From Mycoemilia scoparia (lineage: Eukaryota > Kickxellomycota > Kickxellomycetes > Kickxellales > Kickxellaceae): DNA of 17,123 bases. Below the pieces are notes generated by a model. That model had not been told where the DNA came from. It ran no database searches and was given only the letters and a program-made list of their open reading frames with translations. The stretch spans positions 1-17,123 of the forward strand of contig JANBPU010000316.1 of assembly GCA_027575805.1 (NCBI GenBank), in the 5' to 3' direction. Shown here piece by piece: positions 1 to 8,559 of the stretch. The position numbers and the translations under genes were made by a program. Positions within the stretch are counted from its first letter, which is position 1; each line of letters begins with the position of its first letter.

Positions 1-138
1 ACAAACCAAGCAAAACCGGAAACTTGTTCCGATCGTAGACCTGGAGAATATCGGTGTCCCAGATGTAATATGGTTTCGGTCGACCAGTATGATTACATCG
101 ACCATGTAAAAAATTGCTATGAATAAATACTCGCTGTT

Positions 139-259
139 GTACAGACGAAATGGTGGGGGATTGCTTGATGCAACAATACAACGTCCCATTTAGCGGTCAA
201 TTATTGTTGGCATGAACACAGCCAAATGTGGTCATCCCCCCGAAAACAACAGCCTGTAC
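139..259. repeat. Possible 121-bp inverted-repeat (MITE-like) element
   Basis: The ends are GTACAG (139-144) and CTGTAC (254-259), exact reverse complements. A second pair lies inside them: GGGGGAT at 155-161 facing ATCCCCC at 234-240. The arms between these pairs differ in sequence and slightly in length, so the inverted repeat is imperfect. The interior contains AACACAGCCAAAT (215-227), which recurs exactly inside the separate element at 475-569. No protein is encoded. This may be a decayed miniature element or chance pairing; only other genomic copies would decide. Confidence 0.35.
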
Positions 260-474
260 TTCCTTTGTATTTATGTTTGGCTTTTTATTGAATAAAATAA
301 AGCCTTTTGTGTGAATATAAAAAGGTCAAGGCTCAAAGGGCCTAAAACAATACTAGTGAATTTTCCAGGAGTTAGTTGAATATCAAATAGTTTGTGTTTG
401 AGCCAAAACCTAAGTAATCACTTTTATATGCTACACTTTTAATAACTACTATAATTTCATAATATGGATCAATA

Positions 475-569
475 TTTTTGAAGGGTGACTTTTGGTGGTC
501 TGCGATTATAGGGGCAAACACAGCCAAATTGGCGATCACAGTCTATTAGTAAATAGTCACCCTTCAAAA
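475..569 (+). mobile_element. MITE-like element, copy A (95 bp)
   Basis: Perfect 15-bp terminal inverted repeats: TTTTGAAGGGTGACT at 476-490 and its exact reverse complement at 555-569, with one further T at 475. The dinucleotide TA flanks both sides (473-474 and 570-571), as expected for the target duplication of Tc1/mariner-type elements; the superfamily is an inference. The same element occurs in reverse orientation at 16530-16624 and in a shorter form at 15580-15658, with similarity extending into the interior (CTTTTGGTGGTC; ATAGG..GCAA; CCAAAT; TAGTAAA). It is too short to encode a transposase, so it would be non-autonomous. It lies about 140 bp beyond the CCDC124/Lso2 stop codon and could affect that gene's 3' end. 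Confidence 0.75.
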
Positions 570-707
570 TAATAACTCATTCATTTCATTTAATATTCAC
601 CAATAAAAAAATTTAAAAAAAAAACCAAGAGAAAATGATGTTAATGCGAATGCTACGAATCCAAACTAAACCATCAATCAGTCATCAGCAGACAGAATAT
701 CCGGTGC

Positions 708-1832
708 TTAAACACGTAGTCTATCTTTAGCATTCTGCCGTTTATTATCAACGACCTGATCGATCTCAGCCTGCTTAGCATTATATGCAACCTGGATTTG
801 ATTGAACGGATTTTCCGGTGCCTTCTGCCATTCTTTGAAGATCAACTGCTTGAGTTGACTCAATCGGAGGCCGGGATTCTCCTCTTTCAGCTTCATCATC
901 ATTCGGTCTTCATATGCTCTATAGGCTGCCTTGGCTCTTCGTTCAGGATGCCTGTCGATTGCGGCCGCTGTGGTGGTTTCTCCAAGACTGGCGCCTATTC
1001 TTGCTTGAGTAATAGAGTTGTCAGCTCCACCCTTTGATAGCGACACTGAGTCCATAAGTTCGATAGCGTCGTCAATATTTCTGGCAGCGAATTCTTCGAC
1101 TGGTTCTTGGGCAACAATCTTTGATTCATGAGCTGCTTGTTTCTTAGCTGCCGCTTTCTATATATAGTGTTTAAATATTAAACTGCTTATTAAGTTGTTA
1201 TTATACTTGATATATATATATATATATATATGGTTATGATTTTTACCTCTGCTCCACGAATTGGTGTACTAACTCCACTACTTGAAGGCGACTTCTTTGT
1301 TGGCAATGCAACACGATCAATCTTTTTGCCCACCGATCCTCCTTTACCAGAGATTTTGCTTAAAACCTTTTCTTCATCCTTAAGGAGATCTTGAGCTTCC
1401 TTCTTTTTAGCCAACTTCTCTGCCTATTCAAAATAAACCCAAAATACATTAATTATCAGGCTTAACATTTATATATGCCAATGCCTCTATACTTATTGCA
1501 TTTTCTCTGTCTCACCACTACTTACTCTTTTGGCTTCTTGCTCCTCTTTTTTACCACCCCTCTTGGCGCCCTTAGACCACTCTTGGGCTATTTCTCTTTC
1601 CTTCTCAAGTGATTTTTGTTTATCTACCTCGGCCTTGTGTGCTGCTTTCTTTTCCTTGGCAGCAGTCACTATATATATATATATACATTTACAAAATTGT
1701 CAATATTTTAGTTTCCGGTTTTTCAATGTGTATACATAAACTTATAATGATCAAAATAAAAAACAACAAGCCGTCTATGTGTAGAAGTCTATAAATACCT
1801 TTAGAGTTTTCTCCACGGAATTTTTTTGGCAT
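708..1832 (-). CDS. LSO2: CCDC124/Lso2 family ribosome-associated protein, four exons
   Basis: Spliced CDS 1832-1799, 1668-1526, 1423-1247, 1157-708 gives 267 residues. The introns (130, 102 and 89 nt) have donors GTATTT, GTAAGT, GTAAAA and acceptors TATAG, AATAG, TATAG, and all junctions keep frame. The N-terminus MPKKFRGENSK matches the start of animal CCDC124. Residues 13-100 are Lys/Glu-rich coiled coil including the family W-S-K-G-A-K block. The C-terminal domain (about 146-238; formerly DUF1014) has IDDAI, DRHPERR (186-192), LRLSQLKQ (215-222) and NPFNQ (234-238). Family knowledge: yeast Lso2 and human CCDC124 bind empty 80S ribosomes during dormancy and aid restart of translation; fission-yeast Oxs1 shares the domain and acts in stress responses. 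The protein is longer than human CCDC124 (223 residues), partly through an insert before DRHPERR. The homology is firm; the symbol is by family, not proven orthology. Confidence 0.93.
1210..1231. repeat. (AT)11 microsatellite in CCDC124/Lso2 intron 3
   Basis: A 22-nt uninterrupted AT repeat lies just inside the donor end of the third intron (1246-1158). It is intronic and outside all coding exons. Confidence 0.95.
1670..1685. repeat. (TA)8 microsatellite forming the 3' end of CCDC124/Lso2 intron 1
   Basis: The TA repeat runs directly into the acceptor: on the minus strand the intron ends in a TATATA run followed by TAG at 1671-1669, and exon 2 starts at 1668. It takes the place usually held by a pyrimidine tract. 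Confidence 0.9.
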
Positions 1833-1865
1833 TTTGATGATACTTTAAATATTCTTGTTGTTGTG

Positions 1866-1887
1866 GTAGTAGTAGTAGTAGTAGTAG
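1866..1887. repeat. (GTA)7 trinucleotide repeat in the CCDC124/Lso2 5' leader or promoter
   Basis: A 22-nt GTA repeat (CTA-type on the transcribed strand) lies 34-55 nt upstream of the ATG at 1832. It is probably in the 5' untranslated region. Confidence 0.9.
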
Positions 1888-2299
1888 CACGACTGTACTA
1901 ACAAAGATTTTAAACAAACAAGACAAAAACAGAATAACGTTTGTCAAAAGGTATGGGTTTCTTATCTGATGATATGGTTCTGATCAATGGGCTTTTAGTA
2001 GTATTACAAAGAATACGTCATGATGCAGTCACATGTTATGGGTTAATATGTATTGAAAACGGACCATCGCCACCATTTTACTAATGTGAATTTCCATTTT
2101 TTGTCTAATTAAAACAAAATCTTAATATAAATTTATACGTTAATTATTACTATTAGGAAAACTGGGCTAGAGGATCTAGTGTATACTACTACTATAATAG
2201 TTTACAAATGAAATAAAAGATAACTGTAAAAAAACATTGCAAAAATGTTGTGTCTAAATACATGAGGATGGATAAAGGAAGGATATTAAAGAAATAGTG

Positions 2300-2319
2300 T
2301 ATATATATATATATATATA
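2300..2319. repeat. (TA)10 microsatellite downstream of the RING-H2 stop codon
   Basis: A 20-nt TA repeat starts about 60 nt beyond the RING-H2 stop at 2382. In budding yeast TATATA is the efficiency element for mRNA 3'-end formation, so this run may help define the RING-H2 transcript end. That role is an inference from position and motif only. Confidence 0.85.
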
Positions 2320-2381
2320 CTATGGATGCTTGAAAAACCATCAAAAGCCTGCTGATTTCACTGTCACTATCATTGAAACTG

Positions 2382-4772
2382 TTATTGTTGTGTAGTAGCA
2401 GTTGATCGTTTTAATTGTTTCTGTAACTGTTGAAGTTCTAATGCATTCTTAGATTCTGTGGACAAATAATCAGGATCAACCATCACTTTACACAGCGGAC
2501 ATGTATTGGATTTTGTCGTCAACCAGACATCTATGCAGTTGGGATGGAATCCATGACAGCATGGCAAAAGTAATCGCAATTTATCATTGTGGTTAAAGTC
2601 TTCTATACATACTGCACAACTAGTCATGATATTGTTATAGCCTAATATTGATGGTTCCCAGATATCGATTATACTGTGAGCTACGGTGGCAGGTTTTCCT
2701 TCAGAGTCTAATGAGCATCTGCTACTGATGGTGGTGGCGGCTGAACCTGTTTTATCTTTATTTCCTGGTACACCTTTGGCTTTTGATGCTCCTGGTTTTT
2801 GGGGTTTAAACATATTGTTATTTGCTAATTCGCTAGGAATTGCCATAATTCTGTCCAAAAACGCAGGCAATGAACGAGTACTAAAGTTGCGTAGTCCTAA
2901 AGGCGGTGGTTTGTCATTAGCTGCTGCTGCTGAGGATGATGCTACGCTATCTTCAGAAACCTTACTGTCATTGCTATTGGGCTTTTTAGTATCAGTAAAG
3001 ACATATCCTTTGGGGAATGACTTTGAATTCTGTAATGGCATCGGGTATTGAGGGAATGGGCTAGCACTTGTAAAAAAAGGCAGCATTTCCACAACGCTAT
3101 TATCAATCTTGCTGCTTTTGATGTTACCGGAAGAATTGTCCGACATGGACTTGACCTTTATCTTGCTATTAGATATTGGGTCGAGACTAACGATTCTATC
3201 GCAGGTATGTGCTTCTTCTGCCCCCAATTTGCTCCTAGTATTGAATTGATGCAGTCGCTGGTGAATCTTTTCATCAGCGAATGATTCTAAGCTACTATTA
3301 GCATCAAGACTGACACCGTGACCACTACCATTGTTGTTGCTCCCATCCTTGTTAATCAGAGTGTATTGGTATATTGGAAGCAAATCAACCTCCGACTGGG
3401 AAAGCACTCTGCATTTATTTGGCTTAAATGTCGGTGATAACATGTAGGTAGTGGTTGATGGTGGTTCACGTGAATTTTGGCGAAGCGCTGCAGCTATATT
3501 AGAAGCCATTTCATGTCTTCGTCTTCGGCTACGTAGATATGTGTACGTGATGCCAAGAATCAGGAACACTAGATAGTAATTGTCAGAAATATATATTGTC
3601 AGTGTGCAATCACAAATAGATAGATAGATAGATAGACAGACATGAGTGCGTAGATAATAAATATCAGGGGCAAACATAATTTGTGACAATGATGAAATAA
3701 AGCATCTTGGGGCTTGGAGGAAGACTAGTATCATTAACAACACAAAGGGTCATAATGATATGATTGGCACGAAAGCTTATTAGCTCCTGCATTTGAGATG
3801 TTACAAGAATTATCCATCAGAAAAAACCCCGTCACATCACAGGGATACGCACCAAGCAACCAGTTAGACATTGACCCCTTTTTTGCCTTCTGGTGAGAGC
3901 AAAGGTGGTGAGGATGTGAGGATGTGAGGATGTGAGCGAGGGGGGGAGAGAGATCACCAAAAATATAGGGGAATAGGGGACAGCAGGGTGATAATGATGG
4001 GGTGGAAGGAAGAACAAATTTGTGTTTTAGATCGCATATATTTTCTTTGACTATGGTTTATAGACGTCAATCCTTAATACTACTACACCTGGCTATTATT
4101 AATGCTCTATGACACCATCATCGCCATGTGCTGCTATGCATTGGCGGTGGTAAATGTCGTGGCTGTCTTTGGTTTCCAGGACTCAAATTGGGCCATATGT
4201 ATCAATCGATGTGATATGAAACCAGGTGGAAGAGAAGGTGGAAGAAATGGAAACGGAGGCTTTATAACACCGTGTCAAAATAGGGATCATAGCATCAATT
4301 GACACTACCATCAGCGACAACAATAGTAGGAGTGGTAGTAGTAGCAGTAGTAGTGGTGGTGGTAGAGATGAAAACAATAAAAGCGTGACTTACCTAGAGC
4401 CAGAACAATAAAGGTAATGTAAAATACATTTCCCAAGGAATCCGATTTTTCGTGGGGAGGGACACTATAGCTTTTCTTGATACCATCGCTGCTATTACTA
4501 CTGCTGCTGGCATTCGAAGCTTGATCGCCACTATTAGATGACATTCCAGATATCGTGGCAGTGGTGGAAGTGGGCAGATCAGTCGGGGTTTGTTGAGCGT
4601 GGATAGAGATGATGGGAACAACTAAGCAAAAAAGGCTCAAAGCCAGCAGCTTAATGGAATATGGCGACGATACATTTGCAAAGCAGCAATTTTGAAGTCT
4701 TGGCTTAGAACTATTGCTAGAACGATTATTATTATTATTATTATTGCTATTATTATTTCTGGTGCTATACAT
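2382..4772 (-). CDS. Single-pass membrane RING-H2 protein, probable E3 ubiquitin ligase, two exons
   Basis: Exon 1 is 4772-4394 and exon 2 is 3568-2382, giving 521 residues across an 825-nt intron (donor GTAAGT, acceptor CTAG). The junction is phase 1 and restores a Val codon inside one continuous hydrophobic helix (about residues 115-135), followed by the Arg-rich stop-transfer run RSRRRR. Residues 1-37 are Asn/Ser-rich; a hydrophobic stretch at about 38-60 could be a signal peptide or anchor; 60-112 is a short Ser/Thr-rich luminal segment with no PA domain visible. The cytosolic part is low complexity up to the RING-H2 finger at 444-486, with CAVC, CCHGFH, a Cys two residues on and CPLC, which supplies all eight zinc ligands. 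An amphipathic tail (LELQQLQKQLKR) ends the protein. Family knowledge: such proteins act as E3 ligases at endomembranes; the substrate is unknown. The ATG at 4772 is the first in frame after an upstream stop. Confidence 0.88.
3616..3636. repeat. (ATAG)5 tetranucleotide microsatellite in the RING-H2 intron
   Basis: A 21-nt perfect ATAG repeat lies about 50 nt from the intron acceptor and is followed by the related CAGACA. Confidence 0.92.
3908..3936. repeat. 8-bp tandem repeat (GTGAGGAT, 3.6 copies)
   Basis: GTGAGGAT is repeated three times exactly, with a fourth partial GTGAG, inside the RING-H2 intron. A purine-rich G tract follows directly at 3940-3952. Confidence 0.9.
4725..4745. repeat. 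(ATT)7 repeat coding for the poly-Asn tract of the RING-H2 protein
   Basis: On the minus strand this reads as AAT codons, giving seven consecutive Asn near residues 10-16. It continues in broken form to 4757. Confidence 0.92.
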
Positions 4773-4800
4773 AATAATAATAATAATAATAATAATAATA
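4771..4800. repeat. (ATA)10 repeat abutting the RING-H2 start codon
   Basis: On the minus strand this is a 30-nt run of ATT triplets leading directly into the ATG at 4772, in frame with it. It belongs to the 5' untranslated leader because the frame upstream runs to a TAA with no earlier ATG. Confidence 0.92.
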
Positions 4801-5000
4801 GCGGGAGTAAGGATGGTGATGGATTGGCTGGCAGAGACGGATATTCCTATATCAGAAGATACAGCAACTAATTAAGTATATACAAGAGAATATGTGGCCA
4901 AGAGATTACTACCAAGCTTATGGTGAGCAATAATACAGAGGGGTTATCTTGGTGGCTTACAGCTAGCATTTAGCATTGTATGCAAGTCAACCAAGAGCCC

Positions 5001-5012
5001 GTATATATATAA
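5001..5012 (-). promoter_or_regulatory. TATA-like element upstream of the RING-H2 gene
   Basis: TTTATATATATAC on the minus strand lies about 230 nt upstream of the RING-H2 ATG, which is a plausible TATA-box distance for a fungal gene with an untranslated leader. The region is AT-rich and similar runs occur elsewhere, so the assignment is weak. Confidence 0.22.
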
Positions 5013-5300
5013 ATGCTAGTAGAGAAAATGGTAAGGAAAGGCACGGCCAACTAGAATACACCCACCGCCTACCTTTTTGAGATGCTCTATATACACTGAT
5101 GTAGATTTTAAAGTACAAAACAATTATAGAGGAGATATATTACAGCCCGAAAGTATCAACAAGTAGTTGTATTATTAGATTGGTAAGTATGCTAATCTAA
5201 ATGGCCGAACCAAGAGAGATGATATAATAAGAGAAAGGCTCAGGAAGCGTATATATATTTATTTATCAATAGAAACAAAAGAAAATGAGAGCTTAGTAAT

Positions 5301-5302
<2 letters not shown>

Positions 5303-5331
<29 letters not shown>
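5303..5331. repeat. (AG)14 microsatellite
   Basis: A 29-nt perfect AG repeat. Relative to the minus-strand RING-H2 gene it is a CT tract about 530 nt upstream of the start codon. Confidence 0.95.
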
Positions 5332-5338
<7 letters not shown>

Positions 5339-5871
5339 ATTAGGGATTTGACGAGATACATGACCGACCACAGTCAGTAGGGATTGATGGATGGCTTTTA
5401 TACATACATGCTGGAGCGAATACTACCACCCTGCACATCTGTTACAATATTAGCTGTAAATTCGGGATGTTTTTTTCAAACAAAGTAAGCAAGTAGGGCT
5501 GTGATAGGGGCATAATCACATTGTATTGACATTGTTGCTAGTGGGATGTCCTCCTCTCCATCAATGGACCATGTGTACTATTGAGTGTGAAAACAGAGAC
5601 AGCGAATATACCATGTAACGTGACTAACAACGAAGTTTCAGCCTACTTTATTTTCTGTGTGTTTGTGTGAAAAAGCGTGGCGGCTACCATTATTGGCCCC
5701 TATATTCCTTCCTTCCCTGCCCTCCTCGTACATCATACCCACCCCAAATTCTCTGACACTAGTACATTTTCATGAGCACCAGTTCTGGGTGGCTAGAGGA
5801 AGAGCATAAAAGGCCAGCACGCAGAGGGGCAGTTCCGTCTGTGGATTTATGTTTCTGATGATGCTGGATGG

Positions 5872-5891
5872 AGCTTTTGCAGCCAAAAGCT
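5872..5891. repeat. Perfect 8-bp hairpin in intergenic DNA
   Basis: AGCTTTTG (5872-5879) pairs exactly with CAAAAGCT (5884-5891) across a 4-nt CAGC loop. No associated gene or family is known to me. Confidence 0.6.
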
Positions 5892-6559
5892 GAGCCTGCA
5901 ATGAATAGCCGTAGCCCCTAAAACAACGCTTCATCAAGAATTCTAGAAAATTAGTATTACGAAATTGTCTCGAATAAAAAACCTGTTAGCTCGTACACTG
6001 TTCGTCTCCACTTACTACTAACTAATATTGCCAGCGCTCATATTATCTGGTTCATTTTGCTAGGGCTTGTTTTCAGGTTTTTGTATATTTGGTAAGATTT
6101 CTTCATACATCGAGCAACATTAAGTAGTACATAGTTTACGGCCAGCCCCGTCCTCTATTTCCAGAAGACAAAAAGGAGTGAGGGCGAAAGCGCTGGTAAG
6201 ATATTATTACTATGAACTGCTCCTTGGTACAAATGCAATAGTAGCACTATACCACCGATCTGGGTTTGTCTTACTACTATCTGCTACTCATACTCACACA
6301 CCCACACACAAAGGCGCTTGGATCAAGTGGAGGGGACGACAGGACACTGTTCGTAAAGGTGTGACCCTGGGCTCTTGTTTCATATATTTTACTTTTGCTT
6401 CACAAGCTGGCTCACATGGCCTGAAGTTGGTGCTACATCTGCATGCAAAAAGCCACGACCACCAACATATTTATACTCTATGTCAGTATTACTTGGCTAT
6501 GGTTACCACTACTGCTAATGAACTACCTGCTATCTACCTTACCAGCCTCCCCAGAGATA

Positions 6560-6586
6560 AATATATATATATGTGTGTGTGTGTAT
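6560..6586. repeat. Compound (AT)n(GT)n microsatellite
   Basis: A short AT run passes directly into a GT run of six units and then TATA. This is a simple-sequence tract in non-coding DNA. Confidence 0.88.
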
Positions 6587-7816
6587 AGCAAGATACCACC
6601 CATCGCCTCTCCTTGCAATCTTTGCCATTTCCAATTGTTGTCAAATTGAGCAATGCTGCAGTCACATACACTGCTATGCATATTCATCTGGTTGTTTTGA
6701 GATACTATGCATTCCTTTATTCTCTTTCCAGATTTGGTAGTAGTAGCTACGGCTTCCGTGTATTAATTTATGCAAATGCTTTAATGGTTTTTATTTTCTA
6801 TTTAATTATTCTGAATAAACTTAGATCTTCAGCTATCATCATACCCTTTTAGATATACGGTGCCATATATTGCAGGTTGATTGTAGCAATCTATCATATC
6901 TGAATAATAAAAATACAATGTATGGCTTAATCCTACCGTTCTTTACAAATAAATATATATTTACATCCTGGTTTCATCATACCCAACAGCATCTTTATGT
7001 TCAAATGTACGTGCATATGACGAGTTCTCCGCCAAAAGGAAACAGATTGGTGCCCTCACACATTCCCTGAAGGCCAGCCCGTAGCCGATACATTTCAGTT
7101 AGAGCCCGATAAATTATTGGCTATTATCCAGGGTATGGCTCTGGTACACCTTTAAAGGAGATTCTGCCATATGTATGTATCAAAGCTTGTTTTTAGATAC
7201 TACTAGTGTAATCCACATACATATACGCACATTTATATATACTTTGATAGAATTCTACATCACCTCATTATAAGAAGAACAATAATAATAACAAAGTGTG
7301 GACTCCTAAACTCCAAAGTCCGCTATGCCATGTGATTGGGCTGAAATGTCAAAGAACCTACAATCAAACACACACATAAATTTTTCCATCATTATTTCGG
7401 AGTTGACATCAAGTCAAATCTCTAACCAAACATCTCTTTCCCTTCCAAAAAAAACCCCCCCCCTCATTGTCAAAGAAATTTTCTTTTTCTTTACTCTTTT
7501 TTCTTTAGTCTAAACAAGTGTGTAGGAAGGTCTAAATTTCCTGGGGGATCGCATACACAACATTCTCACATATAAACACAGTATATAATAAAAGAGAATA
7601 TAGTGTAGATCCTAATACAAATGTGTATACAAGCAAAGAAAGACTGAGTTCTAGAAACTACAATACAAGTGTACATACCACCTTGCCAACACAAACATCA
7701 TGACATATCAAACTCTATCCTTTTTGGGAATTGGAAACTAGAAGCACAATTTTATTTGAATATAAAAGAATTGATGATTTATGTCTGAAAGTAAGTATCC
7801 AGGGTAATTAAGTAGC

Positions 7817-7842
7817 CAACAAACTAACAAACTAACTAACTA
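7817..7842. repeat. Imperfect AACT tandem repeat
   Basis: AACAAACT units followed by AACT units, then TAAATG. A simple-sequence tract in non-coding DNA. Confidence 0.7.
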
Positions 7843-8214
7843 AATGATATGTAAAACAACATGCTGTAAAAATATAAAACCAAATGTAATGTGTTGTATA
7901 TGTGAATGTATTTGAAAGTAAATCTTTATGTATGTGTGCACTGAATGTTGCTATAATTGAATGGTAGTGGAGGTGGAGGTGGTGATAGTGATGAGAGCAA
8001 TAAGTTTGTTGATTCGATAATGGAAAAAGCATGCAGATAATAGACAAACCGTGATTTATGGTTAGAGGGTGGTATGTGTAATGGGCGACGTCCACAATGG
8101 TATAGTCGGAAAAAGCGTATATATGTAAAACATTACATGGAGGTGCGTGAGTTGGAATAAGAGAATGAGAATGAGCAAAGGTATCGGGTCGGGGCTAATG
8201 AGACAGAAAGACAG

Positions 8215-8218
<4 letters not shown>

Positions 8219-8252
<34 letters not shown>
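8219..8252. repeat. (AG)17 microsatellite
   Basis: A 34-nt perfect AG repeat about 310 nt beyond the stop codon of the large Ser/Asn-rich gene. This is the longest dinucleotide repeat in the window. Confidence 0.95.
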
Positions 8253-8254
<2 letters not shown>

Positions 8255-8559
8255 GAAAATATCAGCCAATTTGAATAGAACATTCCAATCTGATGCAACC
8301 ACATTATTGTTGTACACAGAGACACAGATGTAAGCACACACACAGGCGCACTGATACTCTCTGTCTCTCTCTATCGGTTTGCTATGGTTACACTAATTTA
8401 GACGTCGTTATTGCATGGGAGAGAATACGTGGTGTTTGTAAAAATCGTGGAAAAAGAAGGAAATTCTTGACAATAATTGCAAATGTACAACTTCATTGTA
8501 TGGTATGTTATGGTCGCGCCATCATTGCCATCTCCTCAACCTCTTTATCATAACCATTA

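Larger units (their letters stand above)
1..707. other. Non-coding region downstream of the CCDC124/Lso2 gene
   Basis: No open reading frame here resembles a gene. The stretch holds two small inverted-repeat elements (139-259 and 475-569, listed separately), an imperfect hairpin near 278-303 (GGCTTTTTATT facing AAAATAAAGCC), and an A-rich tract at 605-624. Read on the minus strand, 571-707 is the probable 3' untranslated region of the CCDC124/Lso2 gene. It has T-rich and A-rich patches and an AATATTAAA stretch about 120 nt after the stop codon that could serve as a poly(A) signal. The start of the window is unannotated rather than a visibly truncated gene. Confidence 0.6.
1833..2381. other. 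Intergenic region between the RING-H2 gene 3' end and the CCDC124/Lso2 5' end
   Basis: This 549-nt AT-rich spacer contains the 3' untranslated region of the RING-H2 gene and the promoter and 5' leader of the CCDC124/Lso2 gene, both read on the minus strand. Two microsatellites are present: a (GTA)7 run at 1866-1887 just upstream of the CCDC124/Lso2 ATG, and (TA)10 at 2300-2319 about 60 nt after the RING-H2 stop. No ORF or RNA gene is supported. No promoter element could be singled out with confidence. Confidence 0.7.
3569..4393 (-). other. 825-nt intron of the RING-H2 gene
   Basis: Donor GTAAGT at 4393 and acceptor TAG at 3571-3569 give an in-frame join. It is far longer than the other introns here (89-187 nt) and unusually repeat-rich: a GATA tetranucleotide run (3616-3636), an 8-bp tandem repeat (3908-3936) and an imperfect GTA/GTG tract (4324-4370). 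No further exon was found inside; the only sizeable reading frame in the middle (3832-4017) looks like random sequence. The last 175 nt (3743-3569) have no stop codon in the frame of exon 2, so an intron-retained or alternative-start transcript could be read into it. Confidence 0.8.
4773..8559. other. 3.8-kb intergenic region, no gene supported
   Basis: This lies between the RING-H2 start and the stop of the large Ser/Asn-rich gene. All reading frames over 60 codons begin with non-ATG codons or have composition typical of chance frames, and none resembles a known family. It holds the RING-H2 promoter (a TATA-like run at 5001-5012), (AG)n repeats at 5303-5331 and 8219-8252, a compound AT/GT repeat at 6560-6586, an AACT-type repeat at 7817-7842 and a perfect hairpin at 5872-5891. 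The length is large for fungal spacing, so an unrecognised non-coding RNA or a gene with tiny exons cannot be excluded. Confidence 0.6.

Noticed and set aside
6178..6852. Series of plus-strand reading frames rich in Tyr, Leu and His
   Set aside because: Starts are GTG or TTG, the frames overlap one another, and much of the coding potential comes from AT and GT microsatellites.
5811..7085. GGCCAGC-containing motifs near 5812, 6139 and 7072 as a dispersed repeat
   Set aside because: Shared sequence is only 7-11 nt and the flanks do not align, so this is consistent with chance.
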